DNA of 64,000 nucleotides from Paractinoplanes ovalisporus (GTDB lineage Bacteria > Actinomycetota > Actinomycetes > Mycobacteriales > Micromonosporaceae): assembly GCF_016834655.1 (NCBI RefSeq), contig NZ_JAENHP010000012.1:62001-126000 (forward strand), read 5' to 3'. Shown in pieces: positions 57,905-64,000 of this stretch (position 1 is the stretch's first letter; each line of letters starts with the position of its first letter). The notes under the pieces were generated by a model. The model had not been told where the DNA came from. It did not search any database and saw nothing but the letters and a program-made list of their open reading frames with translations. Made by a program: the position numbers and the translations under genes.

Positions 57905-58647
57905 GAGACCACGCAGCTCACCCCGTCCGGCCCGTCGCCGACCTTCGTGGGCTCGTCGCCGGTGTCGTTGCCCTCGAAGAGGTCACACAGCGAGATGCCG
58001 TCGCCGACCAGCGTGACCCCGTCGATGGTGAGCCGGTCGCCGAGGTTGACGTTGATGCCGGCCAGGGTGTCCCCCGGTGCGGTGGCGGTGATGTTCTCCA
58101 TCCGTACGGTCCGGGCCGCCTGCGTCGAACAGTTGCCGCACGACCGGTAGAGCTTGCCGAAGTCCGACACCTCGAAGTCCCGGATCGTCACCGACCCGCC
58201 GGCCCCCCGGTTGTCCTGGAACACCTTGTCGTCGGCGGCGGTGGCGCTGCCCCCTTCGATCACCACGGTCGCGTTGGCGCCCCGGAAGGTCGCCGCATCC
58301 TCCCCGACGTCTTCCCAGTGCACGTTGGTGAGCGTGCAGCTGCCCGCACAGTGCACGCCGTCCGCGGCCGGGCTGCCCAGAATCACGTTCTGCAGGGTGG
58401 CCCCCGGAGCCAGGTCGAACAGCGGGTCCTGTCCCTCGTCCTGGCCGCCGTCGCCGAGGTCGCCCCCGCCGATGAACCGCTGGTTCTCCCCGTCGAACAC
58501 GCCGCTGACCGCGATCGTCTCGGTCACGACCTGTTCCCCGGCGGCCGGCGGAACCGCGGCGTCCGCGAAGTTCGCGAACACCACCGCCGCGCCGACCCCT
58601 GCAACCGCCACCGTCGCAGCGATCAGGCGGTTTCTCAGTCCAGTCAT
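57901..58647 (-). CDS. Secreted PL3-family pectate lyase
   Basis: A 248-residue enzyme from ATG 58647 with a signal peptide (1-30). The single-domain beta-helix is recognised by GSPAADGVHCAGSCTLTNV, HWEDVGEDAATF, ADDKVFQDNRGAGG and FGKLYRSCGNCS, the PL3 hallmark with its disulfide cysteines. It cuts low-methyl pectin by calcium-dependent beta-elimination and extends the plant-wall theme of the window. Confidence 0.95.
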   Translation of the reverse strand: MTGLRNRLIAATVAVAGVGAAVVFANFADAAVPPAAGEQVVTETIAVSGVFDGENQRFIGGGDLGDGGQDEGQDPLFDLAPGATLQNVILGSPAADGVHCAGSCTLTNVHWEDVGEDAATFRGANATVVIEGGSATAADDKVFQDNRGAGGSVTIRDFEVSDFGKLYRSCGNCSTQAARTVRMENITATAPGDTLAGINVNLGDRLTIDGVTLVGDGISLCDLFEGNDTGDEPTKVGDGPDGVSCVVS

Positions 58648-58775
58648 AGCTGGCCTTCCACTATCAAGCCCCCACAGCCGACAGTTGTCCCCCAGAGGTA
58701 CGGCGGAGCGGGGTAAGCGGTTTCCTCAGCCGCGAGACTTAAGACTCCACACAGGTTCGGTGGTCCATCGACCGA

Positions 58776-59639
58776 TCACCCGGCGATCGCCTCGCAGATC
58801 TGCCGGGTCGTCGCCGCCGCCACTCGGGGATTCGTAGCCGCGTACGAGCAATAGGCGTTCAACCCCGTGGCCAACGCCCACCCTCGCCCGCGCGTCCACG
58901 TGGCGTCGTCCACCCCGAGCCGGCGCCGGAAGACCTCACGGGTGGACGCCGACATCAGCGTGAACGGCATCATCATGTCCCGCGCCGGATCTCCCACGCC
59001 CAGGCCGCCGAAGTCGATGACCGCGCTGATCCGTCCGTTCCGCGTCAGCAGATTCCCGACGTGGAAGTCGCCGTGATACCAGACCGGCTCGCCTCCCCAT
59101 GCGGGCGCGGCCAGCGCCGCCTCCCACACCGCGGTCATCGCCGGAGCGTCGAACACCCCCGCCACCTGAGCGATGGCCGCCCGCGTCTCCGCATCACGCA
59201 ACGCCAGCGGCCGATCCTCGCGGGCCGGAAACTCGCCCGGCAGTCCCTGCAGGGCGTGGAGGAAGTCGGCCAGCGCCACCGCCGCCTCGACCGACTCGCC
59301 GAACTCGGCGACCGTCGCCACCTCACCGTCGAGCCACCGCGAGACCGACCAGTGCCACGGATAGTCGGCCGCGGGCCGCCCCACCGCCACCGGCACCGGG
59401 ATCGGCAACGGCAGGTGCGGAGCGAGCCGGGGCAGCCAGTCGAACTCCAGCTGCGCCTGGTGGATGGCCCCGGAGTGGCGCGGCAGCCGTACCGCCAGGT
59501 CGTCGCCGAGACGGTGGATCACATGATCGGACCCGGCCGGTTCCACGGGTTTGAGCGCGCGCCCGGCCCACTGCGGGAATTGCGCGTCGACCAGCCGCCG
59601 GACCAGACCGGTGTCGATGGGAGGTCTTTCGATCACCAC
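58776..59639 (-). CDS. Aminoglycoside-phosphotransferase-family kinase
   Basis: A 287-residue protein; start placed at GTG 59639 (VIERPPIDTGLV), but the frame is open to 59675. The kinase-like fold shows HVIHRLGDDLAVRLPRHSG (with the N-lobe Arg/Lys), the catalytic loop WYHGDFHVGNLL and the metal loop ISAVIDFGGLGVGDPARD. It probably phosphorylates a small molecule; the family includes many non-resistance kinases, so drug resistance is not implied. Confidence 0.9.
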   Translation of the reverse strand: MVIERPPIDTGLVRRLVDAQFPQWAGRALKPVEPAGSDHVIHRLGDDLAVRLPRHSGAIHQAQLEFDWLPRLAPHLPLPIPVPVAVGRPAADYPWHWSVSRWLDGEVATVAEFGESVEAAVALADFLHALQGLPGEFPAREDRPLALRDAETRAAIAQVAGVFDAPAMTAVWEAALAAPAWGGEPVWYHGDFHVGNLLTRNGRISAVIDFGGLGVGDPARDMMMPFTLMSASTREVFRRRLGVDDATWTRGRGWALATGLNAYCSYAATNPRVAAATTRQICEAIAG

Positions 59640-59743
59640 CGGCCCATCAGAACGCACCCGGTCCCGGCTGTCCAACCGTGCGGGTCGCGGCTCAGGCGTT
59701 GGTAGCTCGTGACCACTCCCGAACGACCGCTGTTCACGCTAAG

Positions 59744-59756
59744 GCACCGTCGGTCT
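59744..59756. promoter_or_regulatory. GCACCGTCGGTCT motif upstream of the TetR gene
   Basis: Identical over 13 bp to 61503-61515 in the SDR-epimerase divergent region, and followed in both by a TT..AACAG stretch. It lies 36 bp before the TetR start. Probable TetR half-operator. Confidence 0.65.
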
Positions 59757-59791
59757 TTTAGCAACAGACCTGAGGTCGCTAAGATGACCGG

Positions 59792-60505
59792 GTGGACTTC
59801 AAGCGTGCGCACTCCGAGGAACAGCGAGCTCAGCGGCGTCGGCAGATCCTCGACGTCGGGGCCGCGATGCTCACGGAGATGCCGGTCGCCAAGGTGACGC
59901 TGAACGAACTGAGCCGTCGCGTCGGTCTGGCCAAGTCCAACGTGTTGCGCTATTTCGAGTCGCGCGAGGCCGTGCTGCTCGACCTGCTTGACGCCGAGAC
60001 GCGGCAGTGGCTGGCCGAGCTCGAACAGCTGCTCCAACCGGCGGAGGGGACGGCTCGCGAACGCGGTGACCAGCTCGCCGCCGTCGTGGCCGGGTCGCTG
60101 GCCCGCCGCCCGGTGTGGTGCGACCTCAACAGCGCGCAGGCCTCGGTGCTCGACCACAACGTCACCGTCGAGGTCGCGATCAAGTACAAGCGGGCGTCCC
60201 GCGAGACGATCGAGTCGATGGCCGCCCTGTTCCTGCGCTATCTGCCCGAGCTGGGCACGCAGGACGCCTTCCGGCTCGTGGCGACCACGCTGCTGCTGGC
60301 CAGCGCCGCCTGGCCGTACAGCAATCCGCCGCAGGCCATGCTCGACGCGTACGCCGCCGACCCTTCCGTGGCGGCCATGCGGACCGACTTCACCGACCTG
60401 CTGACGCGCAGCCTCGCGGTGACCATCACCGGGCTTCTCGTACGCCACGACGACGCGCCAGTGGGAGCCGTCGCGCTCTCGCCCGCTCACCCGTCCGTTT
60501 CGTAG
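59792..60505 (+). CDS. TetR-family regulator of the SDR/epimerase genes
   Basis: A 237-residue protein from GTG 59792. The HTH is KVTLNELSRRVGLAKSNVLRYFESREAVLLDLL at about residues 35-67, of the QacR-like C-terminal type (SNVLRYF). The same 13-bp motif occurs upstream of this gene and between the divergent SDR and epimerase genes, so one regulator for all three is likely. Confidence 0.93.
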   Translation: MDFKRAHSEEQRAQRRRQILDVGAAMLTEMPVAKVTLNELSRRVGLAKSNVLRYFESREAVLLDLLDAETRQWLAELEQLLQPAEGTARERGDQLAAVVAGSLARRPVWCDLNSAQASVLDHNVTVEVAIKYKRASRETIESMAALFLRYLPELGTQDAFRLVATTLLLASAAWPYSNPPQAMLDAYAADPSVAAMRTDFTDLLTRSLAVTITGLLVRHDDAPVGAVALSPAHPSVS

Positions 60506-60514
60506 CGACCGGTA

Positions 60515-61432
60515 TCAGCCGCGCAGCCACCTGGTCGAGACGTCCCACAGGCGGCGGGCGGCGACCTCGTCGAGGGCGTGGGCCGAGACGCCGCGGCCGA
60601 ACTCCTCCGACCGTACGGCCTCGTTGGAGTCCTCGAAGTAGCAGCCGGAGACACCCTCCAGCAGCGGTGAGGTGGCCGCGAACACGGTGGTGGCCGCGCC
60701 CTGCGGGACGGTCTTCCATGGGGTCGCGTCGACGATCTTCTGGAACTCCGGGGTCACCTCGACGTGGCGCAGCAAGCCGGTCTCGTAGATCGCGCCGGGC
60801 TCGACCGCGTTGACGGTGATGTTGTCGCCGGCCCATCGCTTGGCGGCCTCGACGGCCATGAGGATATTGGCGGTCTTCGACTGCGCGTAGGCCGACCATG
60901 GGTCGTACGGACGGTTCTCGAAGTTGATGTCGTCGAAGACCACCGGGGACACGTGGTTGGCCGAACTGACGTTGACGACCCGGGCACCGTGCGCGGCGGC
61001 CAGGGCGTCGTGCAGGCCGACGGTCAGCGCGAAGTGGCCCAGGTGGTTGGTGGCGAACTGCTGCTCCCACCCGTCGGCGGTGCGCCGGAGCTCGGGCAGG
61101 GCCATGATTCCGGCGTTGTTGATCAGTATGTGCAGCGGCCCCTGCCAGGTGCGGACGAAGGCGTCGATCGACGCGCGGTCGTCCAGGTCGAGGGCCGCGA
61201 CGCGCGCGGCGGAACCGATCGCGTCGGCCACCTTGCGTCCGGTGTCGACGTTGCGTACGGCCAGGGTGACCTCGGCGCCGGCGCCGGCCAGCACCCGGGC
61301 GGTCTCGGCACCCAGGCCGGAAGAGGCACCCGTGACGACAACGCGCTTGCCGGTGAGGTCGATCCCGGCGATGACGTCGTCGGCGGTGCTGTTCTGGTCG
61401 AACGACGTGGTGATGCGGGCTTGCTCGGACAT
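60515..61432 (-). CDS. Short-chain dehydrogenase/reductase (retinol-dehydrogenase-like)
   Basis: A 305-residue SDR from ATG 61432. The cofactor loop is VVVTGASSGLGAETARVLA, with DLDD after strand 3 and INNAGIMALPE. The catalytic set is Ser in VVNVSSANHVS and Tyr/Lys in SAYAQSKTANILM. NAD(P)H-dependent oxidation or reduction of an alcohol or ketone is expected; substrate unknown. It is convergent with the TetR gene and divergent from the epimerase gene. Confidence 0.94.
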   Translation of the reverse strand: MSEQARITTSFDQNSTADDVIAGIDLTGKRVVVTGASSGLGAETARVLAGAGAEVTLAVRNVDTGRKVADAIGSAARVAALDLDDRASIDAFVRTWQGPLHILINNAGIMALPELRRTADGWEQQFATNHLGHFALTVGLHDALAAAHGARVVNVSSANHVSPVVFDDINFENRPYDPWSAYAQSKTANILMAVEAAKRWAGDNITVNAVEPGAIYETGLLRHVEVTPEFQKIVDATPWKTVPQGAATTVFAATSPLLEGVSGCYFEDSNEAVRSEEFGRGVSAHALDEVAARRLWDVSTRWLRG

Positions 61433-61453
61433 CGGTGGCCAATCTAAGAGACG

Positions 61454-61488
61454 GATGGTCTGTTACGCTCGAAACCTAACAGACCATC
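61454..61488. promoter_or_regulatory. Perfect 12-bp inverted repeat in the SDR/epimerase divergent promoter
   Basis: GATGGTCTGTTA (61454-61465) and TAACAGACCATC (61477-61488) with an 11-nt spacer. The arms share GGTCT and AACAG with the 61503 and 59744 motifs, so this is probably the main operator of the local TetR protein. Confidence 0.8.
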
Positions 61489-61502
61489 GGTCCTCAAGCA
61501 AT

Positions 61503-61515
61503 GCACCGTCGGTCT
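61503..61515. promoter_or_regulatory. GCACCGTCGGTCT motif, second copy
   Basis: Same 13 bp as 59744-59756, followed by cttgctaacag. It lies 15 bp from the 12-bp inverted repeat and 78 bp before the epimerase start. Confidence 0.65.
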
Positions 61516-61592
61516 CTTGCTAACAGCCTGCCGGTCTTTCACCGTGGATTCGGCAAATCGAGGCATGCGACAAACGCAAGGAGCCGAGCACC

Positions 61593-62264
61593 ATGAAAAT
61601 CGTCATCTTCGGCGCAAGCGGGGTCATCGGTGACGGCTTTCTCCGAGAGAGCCTGCACGCCGCCGACGTCACGGAGGTCGTCGCGGTGGGCCGGTCACCG
61701 CTGGACGTGACCGACCCGAAGCTGCGGCAGGTAGTGCATGACGACTTCACCCCGATCGCCGGGGAGCTGGCCGGAGCGGACGCCTGCTTCTGGGGCCTGG
61801 GAGTCTCGGCCGTGGGCATGAGCCCCGAGGACTACGAACGCATCACCTTCGACTACACGATGGCCGCCGCCCGCACCCTGGCCTCGATCAACCCGGACCT
61901 GACCTTCGTCTACGTCTCCGGCGGCGGCACCAACCCGGACGGGCGCGCCCGCTGGGCCCGGGTCAAGGGCCGCATCGAGAACGAGATCATCGCGATGTTC
62001 CCGAACGGCTACGCGCTACGCCCCGGCTTCGTGCGCCCGATGCACGGACGCGACTCCAAAACTCGGATGTACCGGCTGGCGACCCCGCTGTTCCCCGCCA
62101 TCGCCTTCCTGGTCGGCCTCCTGCGGCTCACCCCGGTTCTGATGACCAGCACCACGCAGATGGGCCAGGTCGCCCTGCAGCTCGCCCGCCACGGATATCC
62201 CCGCCACGTCCTGGAGAACCGCGACATCGTGGCCGCCGACCAGGCCGGCCGCCGGGGTCGCTGA
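61593..62264 (+). CDS. NAD(P)-binding epimerase-like protein
   Basis: A 223-residue Rossmann protein from ATG 61593 with AAGGAG upstream. The cofactor loop is IVIFGASGVIGDGFLRE, followed by the atypical-SDR pattern FWGLGVSAVGM, FVYVSGGGTNPDG and RVKGRIENEIIAM, where the Tyr of classical SDRs is not in a YxxxK motif. The YALRPGFVRPMHG and RLATPLFPAIAFL segments are shared with NAD(P)H-binding/HIM1-like proteins. Role unknown; controlled with the SDR. Confidence 0.88.
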   Translation: MKIVIFGASGVIGDGFLRESLHAADVTEVVAVGRSPLDVTDPKLRQVVHDDFTPIAGELAGADACFWGLGVSAVGMSPEDYERITFDYTMAAARTLASINPDLTFVYVSGGGTNPDGRARWARVKGRIENEIIAMFPNGYALRPGFVRPMHGRDSKTRMYRLATPLFPAIAFLVGLLRLTPVLMTSTTQMGQVALQLARHGYPRHVLENRDIVAADQAGRRGR

Positions 62265-62711
62265 TCACCGGCCGCCCACGTTGTGGATCATTTGCTGCAA
62301 CACCCGCACGGTGGTCGCGTAGTCGGCGTCGTCGATGCCCTCGTGGATCTGGGCGCGGATCGCCGGGGTGTGGGTCTTGAGCTCGGCCAACGCAGCCTCC
62401 CCCGCGTCGGTGATCCACAGTCGGTTCCCGTCATCGCGGCGTAGCCAGCCCCGTTCGATCAGGGGCTGCGCCTCCTCGGTGAGGTTGTCCTCGCGGCGCA
62501 GGTAGGTGGCCATTGCCTGCTCCAGTTCGGCCACGGTCATGCCCCGGCCGTCGGGCGAGATGTCGTGAGGGGACAGATTGCGCAGCAGCCAGAACTGGGG
62601 CTGCGTATAGCCGAGGGCGGCCTGCCGTTCGCGGATGAAGGCGACGATGGCTTCGTAGGCGACGCCGGTCCAGTAGGCGACGGGCTGGGCGGCGAGTTCG
62701 GTTGTCGTCAT
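62265..62711 (-). CDS. MarR-family regulator
   Basis: A 148-residue protein from ATG 62711. The winged HTH shows TQPQFWLLRNLS, MTVAELEQAMATYLRREDNLTEEAQPLIERGWLRRDDGNRLWITDAGEAAL, the latter containing the wing Asp-Arg-type residues of the family. It ends next to the epimerase stop, convergent. Target unknown. Confidence 0.9.
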   Translation of the reverse strand: MTTTELAAQPVAYWTGVAYEAIVAFIRERQAALGYTQPQFWLLRNLSPHDISPDGRGMTVAELEQAMATYLRREDNLTEEAQPLIERGWLRRDDGNRLWITDAGEAALAELKTHTPAIRAQIHEGIDDADYATTVRVLQQMIHNVGGR

Positions 62712-62988
62712 CGCGACACCGTAGAAAGTGAACCCGACTCGAGGTCAAGACACTCTCGTCCCGGGGAGGTGCAGTCTTCTCCTTTGGATGGTTGAAAGCA
62801 ACGCCAAATCCGGAAATCAACCAATCGGACGGTACGGATCGGACCGATCGCGGTCGATGCGGGTGGATCAGACGGTCACTTATCCATAACAGCGGATATG
62901 CAGAAGGTGACGGAGAGGTTTAGGTGGATCAGGCTCGGATATCGAGCACCATCAGATAACGACGCAGCAGGGTGAAGGGATCGACCCG
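62712..62988. other. Intergenic region between the MarR and resolvase-like genes
   Basis: 277 bp holding two divergent promoters. An AT-richer stretch lies at 62780-62830. No gene or strong hairpin seen. Confidence 0.4.
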
Positions 62989-63327
62989 GTGGTCAACGCA
63001 GTGATTTACGTTCGCCCGGAGAACTACAGCGCGAGCGCTGCCCGGTGTCTGGACTACTGCTCCGCCCGCCGCTACAACGTCGTCGGACTGATACCGGGCG
63101 ACTGGGAAGCGGCGATGCGCATGCTCGACCTGGGCTCGGCCTCGGTCGTGGTGGTCTCGTCGGCCGAGCAGATCGAGCCCCGGCCCGGCGTCGAGATCGC
63201 GCCCAAGCCGTCGTCGCGTCGTCGTGCCGGCGCCCGCGGAGCCGCCAACTCGGCCCGCAACCGCTGGTCGGAGTCGACGCCGCAGCCCAAGACGGAACCC
63301 GCGGCGGCCCGCCACTACCGCTACTGA
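62989..63327 (+). CDS. Small resolvase-N-terminal-like protein of unknown role
   Basis: A 112-residue protein; GTG 62989 follows GAAGGGA, and GTG 63001 is also possible. The first 60 residues (AVIYVRPENYSASAARCLDYCSARRYNVVGLIPGDWEAAMRML) follow the serine-recombinase N-terminal pattern, but the nucleophilic Ser region YxRxS is replaced by YVRPEN. The C-terminal 50 residues are basic and disordered. It is probably a regulatory relative of resolvases rather than a recombinase. Confidence 0.75.
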   Translation: MVNAVIYVRPENYSASAARCLDYCSARRYNVVGLIPGDWEAAMRMLDLGSASVVVVSSAEQIEPRPGVEIAPKPSSRRRAGARGAANSARNRWSESTPQPKTEPAAARHYRY

Positions 63328-63355
63328 GAAGCAAAGAGCGAATAAAGTCGCAGGG

Positions 63356-63859
63356 ATGAGCGAACCAGTCGGTGAACTTGATCCCGGATTCAGCTCCCCC
63401 GGCGCCTCGGCCCGCCCGTGGTCCGATGTGGAAGCGAAACTGACCGAAGCCCAGATCTTCTGGCTTTCGACCGTACGGGTCGACGGCCGCCCCCATGTGA
63501 CACCCCTGCCCGCCGTCTGGACGGCGGGCAGTCTGCATTTCTGCACCGGCCCCGGCGAGCAGAAGGCGAAGAACCTCGAGGCGAACCCGCTGGTGGCGCT
63601 GACCACCGGCACCGACCAGCAGAACGCGGGTCTCGACGTGGTGGTCGAGGGCCGCGCCGTGCGGGTGACCGACCCAGCCCGACTGGCCGAGCTGGCGCGC
63701 CTCTGGAAGGAGCGCCTCGACTGGGACTACACGGTTTCCGGAGACATGTTCATGCCCGACGACGAGCACCATGCGTACGTCTTCGGGGTCGCCCCGGCCA
63801 AGGTGCTCGCGTTCGGCAAGGGCGAGCCGTTCACCCAGACGCGCTTCCGGTTTCCGTAG
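63356..63859 (+). CDS. Pyridoxamine 5'-phosphate oxidase-fold (F420/FMN-binding) protein
   Basis: A 167-residue split-barrel protein from ATG 63356. It has the typical run AQIFWLSTVRVDGRPHVTPLPAVWTAG, LHFCTGPGEQKAKNLEANP, VALTTGTD and DVVVEGRAVRVTD, ending in the PAKVLAFGKGEPFTQTRFRF block. Relatives bind FMN or coenzyme F420 and reduce small substrates. It lies close after the resolvase-like gene and may be co-transcribed. Confidence 0.9.
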   Translation: MSEPVGELDPGFSSPGASARPWSDVEAKLTEAQIFWLSTVRVDGRPHVTPLPAVWTAGSLHFCTGPGEQKAKNLEANPLVALTTGTDQQNAGLDVVVEGRAVRVTDPARLAELARLWKERLDWDYTVSGDMFMPDDEHHAYVFGVAPAKVLAFGKGEPFTQTRFRFP

Positions 63860-63881
63860 GACGTTCTCCGGGGAGATTCCG

Positions 63882-64000
63882 ATGACAGTGCTGGACATAC
63901 ACCGTGACAGCGCCCGTACGCGCATGACCGTGACCTCGCACCTCACCACCCTCGACGATCTGCGGACGATGGCCGGGATGCGCCTGGCCACCGGGCAGAT
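63882..64000 (+). CDS. Start of an unidentified gene (partial)
   Basis: ATG 63882 preceded by GGGGAGA; 39 codons until the window edge. The product begins MTVLDIHRDSARTRMTVTSH. Too little is present to name it. Confidence 0.55.
   Translation, partial: MTVLDIHRDSARTRMTVTSHLTTLDDLRTMAGMRLATGQ

Noticed and set aside
58776..59639. Aminoglycoside resistance gene
   Set aside because: Only the general APH kinase motifs are present; most such genes in actinomycetes act on other small molecules.
62989..63327. Active serine recombinase or mobile element
   Set aside because: The protein is too short, the catalytic Ser region is altered, and no inverted repeats or att-like duplications surround it.

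Overview
This is a 64 kb stretch of very GC-rich actinobacterial chromosome. GTG starts are common, stop/start overlaps of the ATGA/GTGA type are frequent, and the gene content (cellulases with CBM2 modules, MMPL pumps, many TetR regulators, tandem P450s) fits a saprophytic filamentous actinomycete. A member of Micromonosporaceae such as Actinoplanes is my best guess, but that is inference; no rRNA, tRNA or phage gene is visible. Both ends of the window cut through genes.

Layout. 1-4.7 kb: truncated LuxR-type ATPase regulator, a secreted polyester-hydrolase-type cutinase, a LacI regulator and a 5'-3' exonuclease ending in a clamp-binding motif. 4.7-7.4 kb: a SnoaL-like protein and a TetR regulator set among three different intergenic tandem repeats. 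7.4-10.5 kb: CbiMNQO-type nickel/cobalt ECF transporter with an HD protein. 10.6-17.1 kb: unknown membrane protein, an arginine-hydroxylase-like oxygenase, DUF4291, acyltransferase, a NarL-type two-component system and a methyltransferase. 17.1-20.2 kb: TetR with an MMPL exporter behind a double operator. 20.2-28.0 kb: HIT and DUF2461 proteins, secreted protease, OmpR-type two-component system and an ABC transporter. 28.0-30.2 kb: class A penicillin-binding protein.

30.2-46.7 kb is the polysaccharide-degrading heart of the window. One operon encodes esterase-GH115 alpha-glucuronidase-esterase (xylan debranching). A second, behind a perfect CebR-type box, encodes GH74-GH48-AA10, all carrying CBM2. 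Between them lie a small three-gene operon (46-residue Cys-ending peptide, FrnE/DsbA-like oxidoreductase, TetR) and two P450s. 47-52 kb: UDP-glucose dehydrogenase and a sugar ABC importer lacking its own ATPase. 52.4-64 kb: membrane protein, MGT-type glycosyltransferase next to a TetR remnant, FMN reductase with a divergent SoxR-like MerR lacking the Fe-S cysteines, APC permease, USP, PL3 pectate lyase, a kinase of the APH family, a TetR-SDR-epimerase group sharing one operator motif, MarR, and a PNPOx-family protein.

The most unusual signals are (i) two unrelated two-component operons in which kinase and regulator are separated by extra ORFs stitched in at both ends by 4-nt stop/start overlaps, whose sequence is tandemly duplicated junction material including copies of the regulator start; (ii) the peptide-FrnE-TetR operon; and (iii) an unusual density of short tandem repeats at gene ends.
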